In this document: positions 1 through 6,986 of the stretch, piece by piece
How positions within the stretch are numbered: the stretch's first letter is position 1
Layout of the letters: each line of letters opens with the position of its first letter
Assembly (NCBI GenBank): GCA_019359495.1
Contig: JAHHHF010000091.1
Span: 64,001-106,579, forward strand
Origin: Goleter apudmare HA4340-LM2
GTDB taxonomy: Bacteria; Cyanobacteriota; Cyanobacteriia; Cyanobacteriales; Nostocaceae
Reading direction: 5' to 3'
DNA length: 42,579 bases
Program-made: the position numbers and the translations under genes
The notes under the pieces: generated by a model
What the model saw: the letters and a program-made list of their open reading frames with translations, nothing else
Database searches by the model: none
What the model was told of the DNA's origin: nothing

Positions 1-522
1 TTATTTTGCGATCGCTGGCTTGATCGACATGCAGTTGTTCGTAACATGGAGGCTTTCCAAGACTTAATTGTGATTGTCCTGTGTTTAGGTTTATTTGCCG
101 TCATGCTGTTACAACTGTGGGGGATAGTTGTTGCCATTACGCGGCCACTAGACTACAAAATAGTTACAGCAAAAATCCTCTTCATCTTGATTCTAGTAGA
201 GTTATTTCGCCTCCTCATGGTGTACTTGCAAGAGCATAGTATTTCTGTAGGAGTGGCAGTAGAAGTCACAATTGTCTCCGTCTTACGGGAAGTAGTTGTT
301 CACGGGGTGCTGGAAATTTCTTCAGTTCAGACAGCAGCAATTTGTGGCTTATTATTAATTTTGGGTGGATTACTAATAGTGTGTGCCAAAACACCACACA
401 TGGATTGCATTAGTGCTAACACCAAATTTTGCCCCATCGTCTATCAAGAAAATAGAGAACGGCAAAACGAATTGGAATTTCAATATTCACGTCGCTGTGA
501 TGAGAATCAACCTCTGGCATAA
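1..522 (+). CDS. PsiE-family membrane protein, 5' end outside the window
   Basis: This looks like a phosphate-starvation-inducible PsiE-family inner-membrane protein, whose biochemical role is unknown. Four hydrophobic segments are visible, including the runs around LIVIVLCLGLFAVMLL near the start and ICGLLLILGGLLIV near residue 100 counted from ATG 46. Between them lie charged helices with VELFRLLMVYL and VLREVVVHGVLE, which fit the family core. The frame is open from base 1 and reads LFCDRWLDRHAVVRN before the first ATG at 46. That stretch resembles family sequence, so the true start is probably upstream of the window. The hydrophilic tail (about 50 residues) carries several Cys residues. 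The next gene lies 119 bp downstream on the same strand. Confidence 0.75.
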   Translation, partial: LFCDRWLDRHAVVRNMEAFQDLIVIVLCLGLFAVMLLQLWGIVVAITRPLDYKIVTAKILFILILVELFRLLMVYLQEHSISVGVAVEVTIVSVLREVVVHGVLEISSVQTAAICGLLLILGGLLIVCAKTPHMDCISANTKFCPIVYQENRERQNELEFQYSRRCDENQPLA

Positions 523-590
523 ATAAGGTTAGCCATAAGTCTCAAACCTGTTTACCATACCTCCTGTTACACATTTAGACAGATGAATGG

Positions 591-632
591 CTCTTTTAAG
601 GTGAGTAGAAATTAATTAGAAACCTAAAAGAG
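591..632 (+). promoter_or_regulatory. Hairpin that covers the ribosome-binding site of the 79-aa gene
   Basis: CTCTTTTAAGGT (591-602) can pair with ACCTAAAAGAG (622-632) with one bulged base. The second arm contains the first half of the Shine-Dalgarno GAGGG (630-634), which lies 7 nt before the ATG at 642. The U-rich arm opposite the purine-rich SD resembles the layout of RNA thermometers, but regulation is inferred only. Confidence 0.4.
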
Positions 633-641
633 GGTAAATGT

Positions 642-881
642 ATGACGACAGGTAACGGACAGTCTCAGGAACCGATTAGCAACCTAGAGTATGACTTTGT
701 CACCGTGTTACACAACAAAGCTGAAGCAGTTCAGGCTTATGACCGCTACATCCAAGATGCACAAGCAGCTAATTCCCAACCTTGTGTAGAATTATTCCAA
801 AAATTGCGGCAGTCCGATATTGAACAAGCCAGAGAAATCCGCCACCACCTGCAAGAAGTGATGCAGCACGGTAGGATGTGA
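642..881 (+). CDS. Small conserved-looking helical protein of unknown function
   Basis: I do not recognise this 79-aa protein. It is hydrophilic, has no signal peptide or membrane segment, and residues 15-75 look like two amphipathic helices (YDFVTVLHNKAEAVQAYDRY, then LFQKLRQSDIEQAREIRHHL). The pattern faintly recalls small ferritin-like helical bundles, but no metal-binding motif is complete. The start is well supported by GAGGG at 630-634, spaced 7 nt from ATG, and the codon use is ordinary for this genome. It stands alone between the PsiE-like gene and the convergent Rpn-type gene. The hairpin in its leader suggests translational control. Confidence 0.6.
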   Translation: MTTGNGQSQEPISNLEYDFVTVLHNKAEAVQAYDRYIQDAQAANSQPCVELFQKLRQSDIEQAREIRHHLQEVMQHGRM

Positions 882-924
882 ATTTAAAATGTAAAGTCCG
901 CAATCCAGCAAGCAGCAGTTACCA

Positions 925-1812
925 TCACCCTGATTGATTCCCAGCTGCTTGCTGCACTTGTTCCACCGTCAAATCCAAAGCTTGCACGATTTGTTCCACA
1001 CTCAACCCCAACGCCAACAACCGGGGTACAGCTTCTAATTTAGCTTGTAACTGACCTTCTTGTTGACCTTCTTGCCGACCTTCTTGCCGACCTTCTTGCC
1101 GACCTTGCTGTCTACCTTCTTGCCGACCTTGCTGTCTACCTTCCTCTAAGCCGTCTTGCAAGATAGATTGATACATCCTTGTCTTTTTAAATTCCTCATC
1201 AATACCCAACATAGCTTCCAACTCCTCCCTGCTAAGTCTTGTGAATTTGTACAGCAGGATAGTTTCTATTAATTCTACAATTTGCTTCTTGGCAATTTCA
1301 TCTACCAGTTGGTTTCTAGCCTGTAAAATCAATTCTCTACCTTGGTCAATGGCTGTTTCTTCGCTAGCGATAATTAATTGTACGATCGCTAGTTGTAATG
1401 AGTTTTCAGCCTCTGCGCCTAACTCATCTAAATAGATGCATTGTACGTGAGGACTGTCTAGCAAGAACATATATGGCTGTTGATCTTCCGACTCTACACT
1501 GCGTTGGGGATAGATGACAACAGCGCGCCAAAAATTGACAGATGGATTTTGACGCAGGTAAAGAAATATTTCAGCAAAGAATCGACGATAAAAATTTTTG
1601 TCTGATTGAAATTGTACTTCAACAAAATATAAGGGTTGATTTGCGGTTTCCGTTTTTGGTACGAATACCCCATCTATGCGAAAAGCTGTTTCCTTCAATT
1701 CAATGGAAGCAAATTCGTAAGCATCAGCATTGATAGCCGTTTCGCCAATCATGGCAAAAAATATACTGGGGAAAGCTTGGAATAAGTTATAGAATATTTT
1801 GTCAGTTTGCAC
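925..1812 (-). CDS. Rpn/DUF2887-type PD-(D/E)XK nuclease-fold protein
   Basis: This belongs to the recombination-promoting nuclease (Rpn, transposase_31) and DUF2887 group of PD-(D/E)XK proteins, which are multicopy in filamentous cyanobacteria. The start GTG at 1812 gives the typical opening VQTDKIFYNLFQAFPSIFF. The open frame extends upstream to a TTG at 1926, but that part looks like translated spacer. The nuclease core is visible as RIDGVFVP followed by LYFVEVQFQ. The last catalytic position is Gln where many relatives have Lys, as is common in this subgroup. The C-terminal part holds about eight GRQEGRQQG-like 4-residue repeats and then a helical tail with LGLSVEQIVQALDLTVEQVQQ. Activity and biological role in cyanobacteria are not established. 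The gene ends convergently with the 79-aa gene. Confidence 0.75.
   Translation of the reverse strand: MQTDKIFYNLFQAFPSIFFAMIGETAINADAYEFASIELKETAFRIDGVFVPKTETANQPLYFVEVQFQSDKNFYRRFFAEIFLYLRQNPSVNFWRAVVIYPQRSVESEDQQPYMFLLDSPHVQCIYLDELGAEAENSLQLAIVQLIIASEETAIDQGRELILQARNQLVDEIAKKQIVELIETILLYKFTRLSREELEAMLGIDEEFKKTRMYQSILQDGLEEGRQQGRQEGRQQGRQEGRQEGRQEGQQEGQLQAKLEAVPRLLALGLSVEQIVQALDLTVEQVQQAAGNQSG
1047..1150 (-). repeat. 12-bp minisatellite inside the Rpn-type gene
   Basis: Units close to CCTTCTTGCCGA (plus strand) recur in tandem about eight times and encode the EGRQ/QGRQ repeat. The unit is a multiple of three, so copy-number changes keep the frame. Confidence 0.85.
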
Positions 1813-2089
1813 TTCTTTTTGACTATGGCGAAAATATATTGAGAGCTTATCAAAAAAGGCAATGTCTACGACGGTCTTCTTCTTAAGACACAAAAAAAGC
1901 AACAACAAAACATTAAGGTTGATCAAGGAAATATCAAATGAGAAGGCGATCTGGAAGAGATCAGCAGAAATCCATGATTCTTGTAGATTTAATTCACTTT
2001 AAAAGTTTATTATCGCTTAACGGTGAAAGGGCTAACACTTCGTTAAATACGCATAATAAACAGAGATCGCACCTCCCCCCTCCGCGTTC

Positions 2090-2125
2090 AAAAAAACTTA
2101 CCCCTCTCCGTCTACGGAAAGGGGT
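2090..2125 (-). terminator. Intrinsic terminator of the ndhC-K-J operon
   Basis: The arms 2101-2110 (CCCCTCTCCG) and 2115-2124 (CGGAAAGGGG) form a 10-bp stem with one G-U pair and a 4-nt loop. A run of seven T on the minus strand (2096-2090) follows. It lies about 55 nt after the ndhJ stop. The same CCCCTCTCC-type hairpin is a common spacer repeat in Nostoc genomes. Confidence 0.6.
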
Positions 2126-2178
2126 TATAGGTGAGGCTATCAAAATACTCACTGCTGAAACTCAGCATTCAGCACAGT

Positions 2179-2706
2179 CTAATAAGCATCTTGCAACTCG
2201 TAGAAATCGGGCGAGATGTAATCCTTACGTAAAGGCCAACCCACCCAATCTTCTGGCATTAAAATCCGCTTCAGGTTGGGGTGTCCTTCGTAGATAATGC
2301 CGAACATATCGTAAGACTCGCGCTCTTGCCAGTCTGCCGTCTTCCAGATCCAGTATACAGAAGGTATTGTGGGATTTTCCCGTGGTAAGAATACCTTGAC
2401 CCGTACTTCTTGGGGGCGATCGCTATTATCCCCGACTTTAATCAAGTGATATACACTCACCAAGTCTTGTCCAGGCCCCAGGTCAATCCCACCTTGAAAC
2501 TGGAGATAATTAAACCCGTAAGCATACAGGGCTGTAGCGATGGGGAGCAAGAAATCTGGCTCCACCTTAATTATCTCTACCCCGTTGGCATCAGGGGCTA
2601 AAGTCTCATGATCAAAGCCATTTTCTGTCAACCACTGGGAAACTTTACCAGCTTCTACCAGAGACTCTTCAGCTGCTGGTGCTAATTTGGATTCTTCTTC
2701 AGCCAC
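2179..2706 (-). CDS. ndhJ: NAD(P)H-quinone oxidoreductase subunit J
   Basis: NdhJ is a peripheral-arm subunit of thylakoid NDH-1, related to NuoC and the 30-kDa subunit. It helps hold the electron-transfer arm that passes electrons from ferredoxin to plastoquinone in respiration and cyclic electron flow. The 175-aa length is normal. The family signature is clear in the last third: [20 protein letters not shown] and then [17 protein letters not shown]. The first 20 residues are acidic and variable. The start overlaps the end of ndhK by 8 bp, which implies translational coupling in an ndhC-K-J operon. It is the last gene of that operon and is followed by a hairpin terminator. Confidence 0.97.
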   Translation of the reverse strand: MAEEESKLAPAAEESLVEAGKVSQWLTENGFDHETLAPDANGVEIIKVEPDFLLPIATALYAYGFNYLQFQGGIDLGPGQDLVSVYHLIKVGDNSDRPQEVRVKVFLPRENPTIPSVYWIWKTADWQERESYDMFGIIYEGHPNLKRILMPEDWVGWPLRKDYISPDFYELQDAY

Positions 2707-3436
2707 GCTTTGTTTCCTCCTTTTGTGCCTGAGATGTCAGTAGTGCAGGTGGTACTGGCAAACCAATGGCTTCGGTCAGTTCTTTCGGAGGTGTGAAGCG
2801 AGTGTCTGACTGCAAATACTTACCAGTTAAAATTTCCTCTACTGGCTTGAGGTTATGGGTAGTGCTGTAGTAGCGGTGAATTTGCTTAATTTGATCCCGT
2901 TCTTGGATGGAATCATTAGCAATTTTCTTCCGTAGCTTGATGATGGCGTCAATAATTGCCTCTGGACGGGGAGGACAACCAGGCAAGTACACATCCACAG
3001 GAATTAGTTTATCGACTCCGCGCACTGCTGTCGGGGAATCGACGCTAAACATCCCGCCAGTAATTGTGCAAGCGCCCATCGCAATCACATACTTTGGCTC
3101 CGGCATTTGTTCATAAAGACGCACCAATTGCGGTGCCATCTTCATGGTAATTGTCCCGGCTGTGATAATTAAATCAGCTTGGCGGGGGCTAGAACGGGGA
3201 ATTAACCCAAAGCGGTCAAAGTCAAAGCGGGAGCCGATTAAAGCTGCAAACTCAATGAAGCAGCAAGCTGTCCCAAACAGTAAGGGCCATAAACTAGAAA
3301 GCCGCGCCCAGTTATAAAGGTCATCAACCGTAGTCAAGATGACGTTTTCTGAGAGGTCTTGAGTGACCGTAGGACGCCCAATGGGGTTGATGATTTTTTC
3401 TTTGTCCTGAGCTGTTAAATTAGAATTCAAGACCAT
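2699..3436 (-). CDS. ndhK: NAD(P)H-quinone oxidoreductase subunit K
   Basis: NdhK (NuoB/PSST homologue) carries the N2 [4Fe-4S] cluster next to the quinone site of NDH-1. The four expected ligands are visible: C58 and C59 in [12 protein letters not shown]123 in [11 protein letters not shown] and C154 in [12 protein letters not shown]. The 245-aa length, with a C-terminal extension after about residue 175, is typical of cyanobacteria. The ATG at 3436 lies inside the last codons of ndhC (10-bp overlap), and the 3' end overlaps ndhJ by 8 bp. All three genes are therefore most likely made from one mRNA starting upstream of ndhC. Confidence 0.98.
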   Translation of the reverse strand: MVLNSNLTAQDKEKIINPIGRPTVTQDLSENVILTTVDDLYNWARLSSLWPLLFGTACCFIEFAALIGSRFDFDRFGLIPRSSPRQADLIITAGTITMKMAPQLVRLYEQMPEPKYVIAMGACTITGGMFSVDSPTAVRGVDKLIPVDVYLPGCPPRPEAIIDAIIKLRKKIANDSIQERDQIKQIHRYYSTTHNLKPVEEILTGKYLQSDTRFTPPKELTEAIGLPVPPALLTSQAQKEETKRG

Positions 3437-3789
3437 TCCAAAGCTCCTTTACGCCACGCGTAAACTAAAGCAACTACAAGAATTGCAATAAAAATCAGCG
3501 CTTCAATAAATGCCAATAGCCCCAAACGGTGGAAAGCCACCGCCCAAGGATACAAGAATACAGTCTCCACATCGAAGACCACAAAGACCAGCGCAAACAT
3601 GTAGTAGCGGATGTTGAACTGAATCCAGGCTCCCCCAATGGGTTCCATACCAGATTCGTAAGTGGTGCGCCGTTCCGGGCTTTTACCACTAGGTCGTAGG
3701 AGCTTAGACGCTGAGAGCGCCAGGGCAGGTACTAGGCTACAGATGATTAGGAAGCCTAGAAGGTACTCGTAACCGCTAAGGACAAACAC
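3427..3789 (-). CDS. ndhC: NAD(P)H-quinone oxidoreductase subunit 3
   Basis: NdhC (NuoA/ND3) is a small membrane subunit of NDH-1 with three transmembrane helices, all visible: residues about 8-28, 62-82 and 90-112. The conserved loop between helices 1 and 2 has [16 protein letters not shown], and helix 2 carries [19 protein letters not shown], both family signatures. The length of 120 aa is standard. It is the first gene of the leftward ndhC-K-J operon. The 324-bp spacer to the divergent rubA gene must hold both promoters. Confidence 0.98.
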   Translation of the reverse strand: MFVLSGYEYLLGFLIICSLVPALALSASKLLRPSGKSPERRTTYESGMEPIGGAWIQFNIRYYMFALVFVVFDVETVFLYPWAVAFHRLGLLAFIEALIFIAILVVALVYAWRKGALEWS

Positions 3790-4113
3790 AATGAATATCT
3801 ACCGCTTATGGTGTATCTCAAGTAGGGATTAGGAACTAGGGGTTCGAGACTAGGGATTAAGGATCTGAAAAAATTTTACCCATGCCCCTCGACGCCAGTT
3901 GCCTCCAGTCGAGCCAGCCGCTTGCAGGGGTCTCTCCCATGCCCCAAATTACTTTACTTTCTTTTACATTATATCTTTTAGGTTTTTCAGAAATTTAGAA
4001 AACAGATGCTTTGAGGCTATTTGATTCGTTTGTCTGGATGATAGAAAAGTCTAACAGTTATGTCATAATTTTTAACGTATATTTAAGATTTGTCTCTCTG
4101 CGAGGCCTAAGCC
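3790..4113. other. Divergent spacer between ndhC and rubA
   Basis: No gene is seen. It holds short degenerate direct repeats of the type ACTAGGGATTAGG (about 3822-3862), a repeat class common between Nostoc genes, and an AT-rich part before rubA. Promoters for both flanking genes are expected here but no convincing -35/-10 pair was identified. Confidence 0.5.
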
Positions 4114-4458
4114 ATGAGCGAACAAAGCGAACCAGCTGTTGAAACTCAAGAGTTAGACCGCTACGAGTGCCGCGCCTGCGGTTACGTTTATGAACCCGAA
4201 AAGGGAGATGATAAGTATGATATTCCCTCAGGGACACCATTTGCAGAACTGCCTTTAATCTGGCGCTGTCCGGTGTGTACTGCTAAAAAACAAGCTTTCG
4301 CCAATATCGGCCCTGCCGGTCAAGCATCTGGCTTTCGGGAGAATCTCAGTTTTGGCTTAGGTGTCAATAAAATGACACCAGCCCAAAAGAATCTCTTAAT
4401 TTTTGGTGCTTTGGGGCTGGCTTTCCTGTTTTTTCTCAGTCTCTACGGCTTACAATAA
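4114..4458 (+). CDS. rubA: Membrane-anchored rubredoxin
   Basis: This is the cyanobacterial and chloroplast RubA-type rubredoxin, known to be needed for photosystem assembly (PSI in Synechococcus, PSII in other phototrophs). A rubredoxin domain spans residues about 15-60, with iron ligands C19 and C22 (CRACGY) and C52 and C55 (CPVC). A linker of about 30 residues follows, and then a single C-terminal membrane helix (LLIFGALGLAFLFFLSLYG) that anchors it to the thylakoid. The 114-aa length is normal. It precedes ycf48 and psbEFLJ on the same strand, the usual cyanobacterial PSII assembly cluster, which supports the role. The spacer to ycf48 is 101 bp. Confidence 0.95.
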   Translation: MSEQSEPAVETQELDRYECRACGYVYEPEKGDDKYDIPSGTPFAELPLIWRCPVCTAKKQAFANIGPAGQASGFRENLSFGLGVNKMTPAQKNLLIFGALGLAFLFFLSLYGLQ

Positions 4459-4559
4459 GACCCGCTATCTTGTTTACTCAGTTCCTAGGCTAGCCATTGC
4501 CCTAAGGTAAACCTTTTAGAAAACCCTTACACAAATTTAGAAACAATTAAGAAATACTG

Positions 4560-5582
4560 ATGCGTGCAATTGTGAAAAGTTGGCAACGAATACTGGCCCT
4601 GTTAGTAGTTGTCCTGATGTGTATTGGTTGTAGCAAAGTCCCTTCTACCAGCTATAACCCTTGGGCAGTCGTTTCTTTGCCAACAGATGCCAAACTACTG
4701 GACATTGCTTTTACTGGTGATCCGCAACATGGCTACTTAGTAGGTAGCAACGCCACCCTTTTGGAAACAAATGATGGTGGAGATACTTGGAAACCTCTAA
4801 CACTCGAATTAGATGACTCCCGGTATCGCTTTGACTCCATCAGTTTTGCTGGTGAAGAAGGATGGATTGTGGGAGAGCCTTCTTTGTTACTGCATACCAC
4901 TGATGCAGGTCGTTCCTGGTCTCGTATTCCTCTAAGCACCAAGCTACCTGGTAATCCCATTAGTGTGACGGCATTGGCGGCTAACGCTGCCGAATTAGCT
5001 ACTGATGTAGGTGCAATATATCAGACTACAGACGGTGGCAAAAACTGGAAAGCCCAGGTAGAAGCAGCAGTGGGAGTGGTGCGTAACTTGAGACGTTCTG
5101 CTGATGGCAAGTATGTGGCTGTTTCTGCTAAGGGTAGCTTCTACTCGATTTGGAAACCAGGACAAAATGCTTGGGAACCTCATAACCGTACTAGTTCTCG
5201 GCGGTTAGAAAACATGGGCTTTGGTGAAAATGGGCAATTGTGGTTACTAGCACGGGGTGGGCAAGTACAATTTAGCGACCCAACTCAACCTGATGAGTGG
5301 CTAGAAGCCCAAAATCCGGAGTTTTCCACCAGTTGGGGTCTACTGGATTTGGCATATCGCACACCAGATGACATCTGGATCGGTGGTGGTAGCGCTAATT
5401 TACTGCACAGTGCCGACGGTGGTAAAACTTGGGAAAAAGACCGTGATGTGGAAGAAGTTGCCGCTAATTTTTACAAGATTGTGTTTTTCAAGCCTGATCA
5501 GGGTTTTATCATTGGCGATCACGGTATTTTACTGAAATATCAACCAAAAGTCGAAACAGCTTCCCCAGGGACGACGGCATAA
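4560..5582 (+). CDS. ycf48: Photosystem II assembly factor Ycf48 (HCF136 homologue)
   Basis: Ycf48 binds newly made D1 and helps build and repair the PSII reaction centre on the lumenal side. The 340-aa product opens with a lipoprotein-type signal peptide (LLVVVLMCIGC, lipid-carrying Cys at about 24). It then forms a seven-bladed propeller built from BNR/photosystem repeats, seen as repeated DGGDTWKP, DAGRSWSR, DGGKNWKA and DGGKTWEK motifs. Length and repeats match the family. It lies between rubA and psbE, 228 bp before psbE, the usual order. The C-terminal tail (about 10 residues) is variable. Confidence 0.97.
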   Translation: MRAIVKSWQRILALLVVVLMCIGCSKVPSTSYNPWAVVSLPTDAKLLDIAFTGDPQHGYLVGSNATLLETNDGGDTWKPLTLELDDSRYRFDSISFAGEEGWIVGEPSLLLHTTDAGRSWSRIPLSTKLPGNPISVTALAANAAELATDVGAIYQTTDGGKNWKAQVEAAVGVVRNLRRSADGKYVAVSAKGSFYSIWKPGQNAWEPHNRTSSRRLENMGFGENGQLWLLARGGQVQFSDPTQPDEWLEAQNPEFSTSWGLLDLAYRTPDDIWIGGGSANLLHSADGGKTWEKDRDVEEVAANFYKIVFFKPDQGFIIGDHGILLKYQPKVETASPGTTA

Positions 5583-5694
5583 TCACCGGAACAGTGCTGA
5601 GTAAAAAAGATTTATTGCGAGTGGAGAGTAGACAAGGAATAGTGCATCCCTACTTCAATTCCCTAAGTTTATCTGCGGAGTCACTCACAACTAG

Positions 5695-5715
5695 GCACTC
5701 AGCACTCAGCACTCC
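5695..5715 (+). repeat. Heptanucleotide tandem repeat (STRR type)
   Basis: Three copies of GCACTCA/GCACTCC lie in a row between ycf48 and psbE. This is the short tandemly repeated repetitive class typical of heterocystous cyanobacteria. No function is known. Confidence 0.75.
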
Positions 5716-5742
5716 TAAACTTTCTGAGAAGAAGGTTGCAAC

Positions 5743-5770
5743 TTGTAACTCTTTCTAAACTTTGTAGGAT
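5743..5770 (+). promoter_or_regulatory. Possible psbE operon promoter
   Basis: TTGTAA (5743-5748) and TAGGAT (5765-5770) are spaced 16 bp apart and end 40 bp before the psbE ATG. They resemble a sigma-70 type promoter. This is pattern matching only. Confidence 0.3.
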
Positions 5771-5810
5771 AATAAACTCAATAATAGTCTTTGTGAAGGT
5801 AGGGATTTAA

Positions 5811-6059
5811 ATGGCAGGTACCACTGGAGAGCGTCCGTATTCGGACATTATTACCAGCATTCGTTACTGGGTGATCCACAGCATCACCATCCCAGCATTA
5901 TTTATTGCCGGGTGGCTCTTTGTCCAAACTGGACTGGCTTATGATGTGTTTGGTACACCCCGTCCCAATGAGTATTTCACAGAAGTACGGCAAGAAGTGC
6001 CCATTGTGAAGAACCGTTTTGAAGCAAAACAACAAGTTGAACAATTTATTGGAAAGTAG
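5811..6059 (+). CDS. psbE: Cytochrome b559 subunit alpha
   Basis: PsbE is the alpha chain of cytochrome b559, an essential core part of photosystem II. It has one membrane helix, and its His23 (in [14 protein letters not shown]) ligates the shared heme together with His24 of PsbF. The lumenal C-terminal half ends with the conserved [13 protein letters not shown]. The length of 82 aa is standard. It is the first gene of psbE-psbF-psbL-psbJ, which are cotranscribed in cyanobacteria and chloroplasts. Confidence 0.99.
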   Translation: MAGTTGERPYSDIITSIRYWVIHSITIPALFIAGWLFVQTGLAYDVFGTPRPNEYFTEVRQEVPIVKNRFEAKQQVEQFIGK

Positions 6060-6068
6060 TTTGAAATC

Positions 6069-6206
6069 ATGACTAGCGGCAATAACATCAATCAACCAGT
6101 TACTTACCCGATTTTTACGGTGAGATGGCTTGCAGTTCACACTTTAGGTGTGCCAACTGTCTTCTTTTTGGGCGCGATCGCCGCAATGCAATTTATTCAA
6201 CGCTAG
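6069..6206 (+). CDS. psbF: Cytochrome b559 subunit beta
   Basis: The 45-aa product is the beta chain of cytochrome b559. It reads [10 protein letters not shown] at the start, then the conserved [20 protein letters not shown] and ends AAMQFIQR. His24 is the heme ligand, and a single membrane helix spans about residues 19-42. It begins 9 bp after psbE and ends 9 bp before psbL, as expected for a tight operon. Confidence 0.99.
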   Translation: MTSGNNINQPVTYPIFTVRWLAVHTLGVPTVFFLGAIAAMQFIQR

Positions 6207-6215
6207 GAGCAACTC

Positions 6216-6338
6216 ATGGCAGAAAGAACGCCCAATCCCAATAATCAGCCAGTTGAACTAAACCGGACTTCCCTTTACTTGGGATTACTACTGATTTTTG
6301 TTTTAGGGATTTTGTTTTCCAGTTACTTCTTTAACTAA
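6216..6338 (+). CDS. psbL: Photosystem II protein L
   Basis: The 40-aa product starts [20 protein letters not shown] and continues with one membrane helix ending SSYFFN, the complete family sequence. PsbL sits at the PSII monomer interface and supports electron flow from QA and dimer stability. GGAG lies 6 nt before the ATG and overlaps the psbF stop region. It is the third gene of the operon. Confidence 0.99.
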   Translation: MAERTPNPNNQPVELNRTSLYLGLLLIFVLGILFSSYFFN

Positions 6339-6408
6339 CTGGAACAGCTGTTGTTAATCTTTGTTTATTTAACTTGTGTTGATTTGTTGTTAAGGGAGGA
6401 GAAAATCT

Positions 6409-6528
6409 GTGTCTGGAAGTGGAAGAATTCCCTTGTGGGTCGTCGCTACGATCGCAGGATTGGGTATAATCACAGTCTTAGGCATTTTCTTTTATGGTGC
6501 CTATGCAGGTATTGGTTCTTCAATATAA
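6409..6528 (+). CDS. psbJ: Photosystem II protein J, GTG start
   Basis: The 39-aa product reads [10 protein letters not shown] and then one membrane helix ([20 protein letters not shown]) ending AYAGIGSSI, matching PsbJ. PsbJ affects plastoquinone exchange and late PSII assembly. It starts with GTG rather than ATG, and GGGAGGAG at 6393-6400 is a strong ribosome-binding site 8 nt upstream. The spacer of 70 bp after psbL is longer than the others in the operon. Confidence 0.98.
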   Translation: MSGSGRIPLWVVATIAGLGIITVLGIFFYGAYAGIGSSI

Positions 6529-6559
6529 GACAAGCTTGAACCGAATATCTGTAATGTGA

Positions 6560-6584
6560 GTTTTCTAACAATTGTTTAGAAAAC
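6560..6584 (+). terminator. Hairpin just after psbJ
   Basis: GTTTTCTAA (6560-6568) and TTAGAAAAC (6576-6584) form a perfect 9-bp stem with a 7-nt loop, 31 nt after the psbJ stop. No strong T run follows on the plus strand, so it may act as a 3' mRNA stabiliser or a weak terminator. Confidence 0.4.
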
Positions 6585-6589
6585 ACCAG

Positions 6590-6621
6590 GAAAAAACCGC
6601 CTGTCTCCGTGAGATAGGCGG
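6590..6621 (-). terminator. Intrinsic terminator between convergent psbJ and psaI
   Basis: CCGCCTGTCTC (6597-6607) pairs with GAGATAGGCGG (6611-6621), an 11-bp stem with one G-U pair and a 3-nt loop. On the minus strand it is followed by six T (6596-6591), so it best serves psaI. The stem can also stop transcripts from psbEFLJ. Confidence 0.75.
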
Positions 6622-6693
6622 TCTTCTCATATTCATTAGCCCAATTATGAGCTAATTGGTAAAAAGTGCAGCAACCTATTACCTATTAGCCAA

Positions 6694-6834
6694 TTAAGCA
6701 ATATCTTCGCTCTCAATGTATAAAAACAAAAACGCGATCCCCACAGCTGGCACAACCCAACCAATAATGGGAACAAAGATCGAAGACAGGTAGGAAGTAC
6801 TAGCCAAGATATGAGGCAAAAATTCAGTTGTCAT
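6694..6834 (-). CDS. psaI: Photosystem I reaction centre subunit VIII
   Basis: This 46-aa product reads MTTEFLPHILASTSYLSSIF, then VPIIGWVVPAVGIAFLFLYI and ends ESEDIA. It is the PsaI subunit, a single-helix protein that helps organise PsaL and the PSI trimer or tetramer. The core pattern of Pro-Ile-Gly-Trp-Val-Val-Pro followed by Phe-Leu-Phe-Leu-Tyr-Ile-Glu matches the family. It is convergent with psbJ, and a strong hairpin terminator lies about 70 bp downstream. The gene is the last of the leftward series from psbO, 152 bp below the 884-aa gene. It likely has its own promoter in that spacer. Confidence 0.96.
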   Translation of the reverse strand: MTTEFLPHILASTSYLSSIFVPIIGWVVPAVGIAFLFLYIESEDIA

Positions 6835-6986
6835 AGTCTGTATTCCTGTTAAATCACACGACAATTCAAGATGAGCTTACTGCAAATTCTGCCCGATTTT
6901 TTAAATTCTCAAAATTTTTAACACAGTCTAGATGAGGACGTCGGGCCTTGATATAGACGTAGCTCCCCTATTCTCTCAACTCACTG

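Noticed and set aside
1938-2297. 119-codon open frame on the plus strand
   Set aside because: It overlaps the ndhJ end, runs through the ndh terminator hairpin and has spacer-like composition, with no family likeness.
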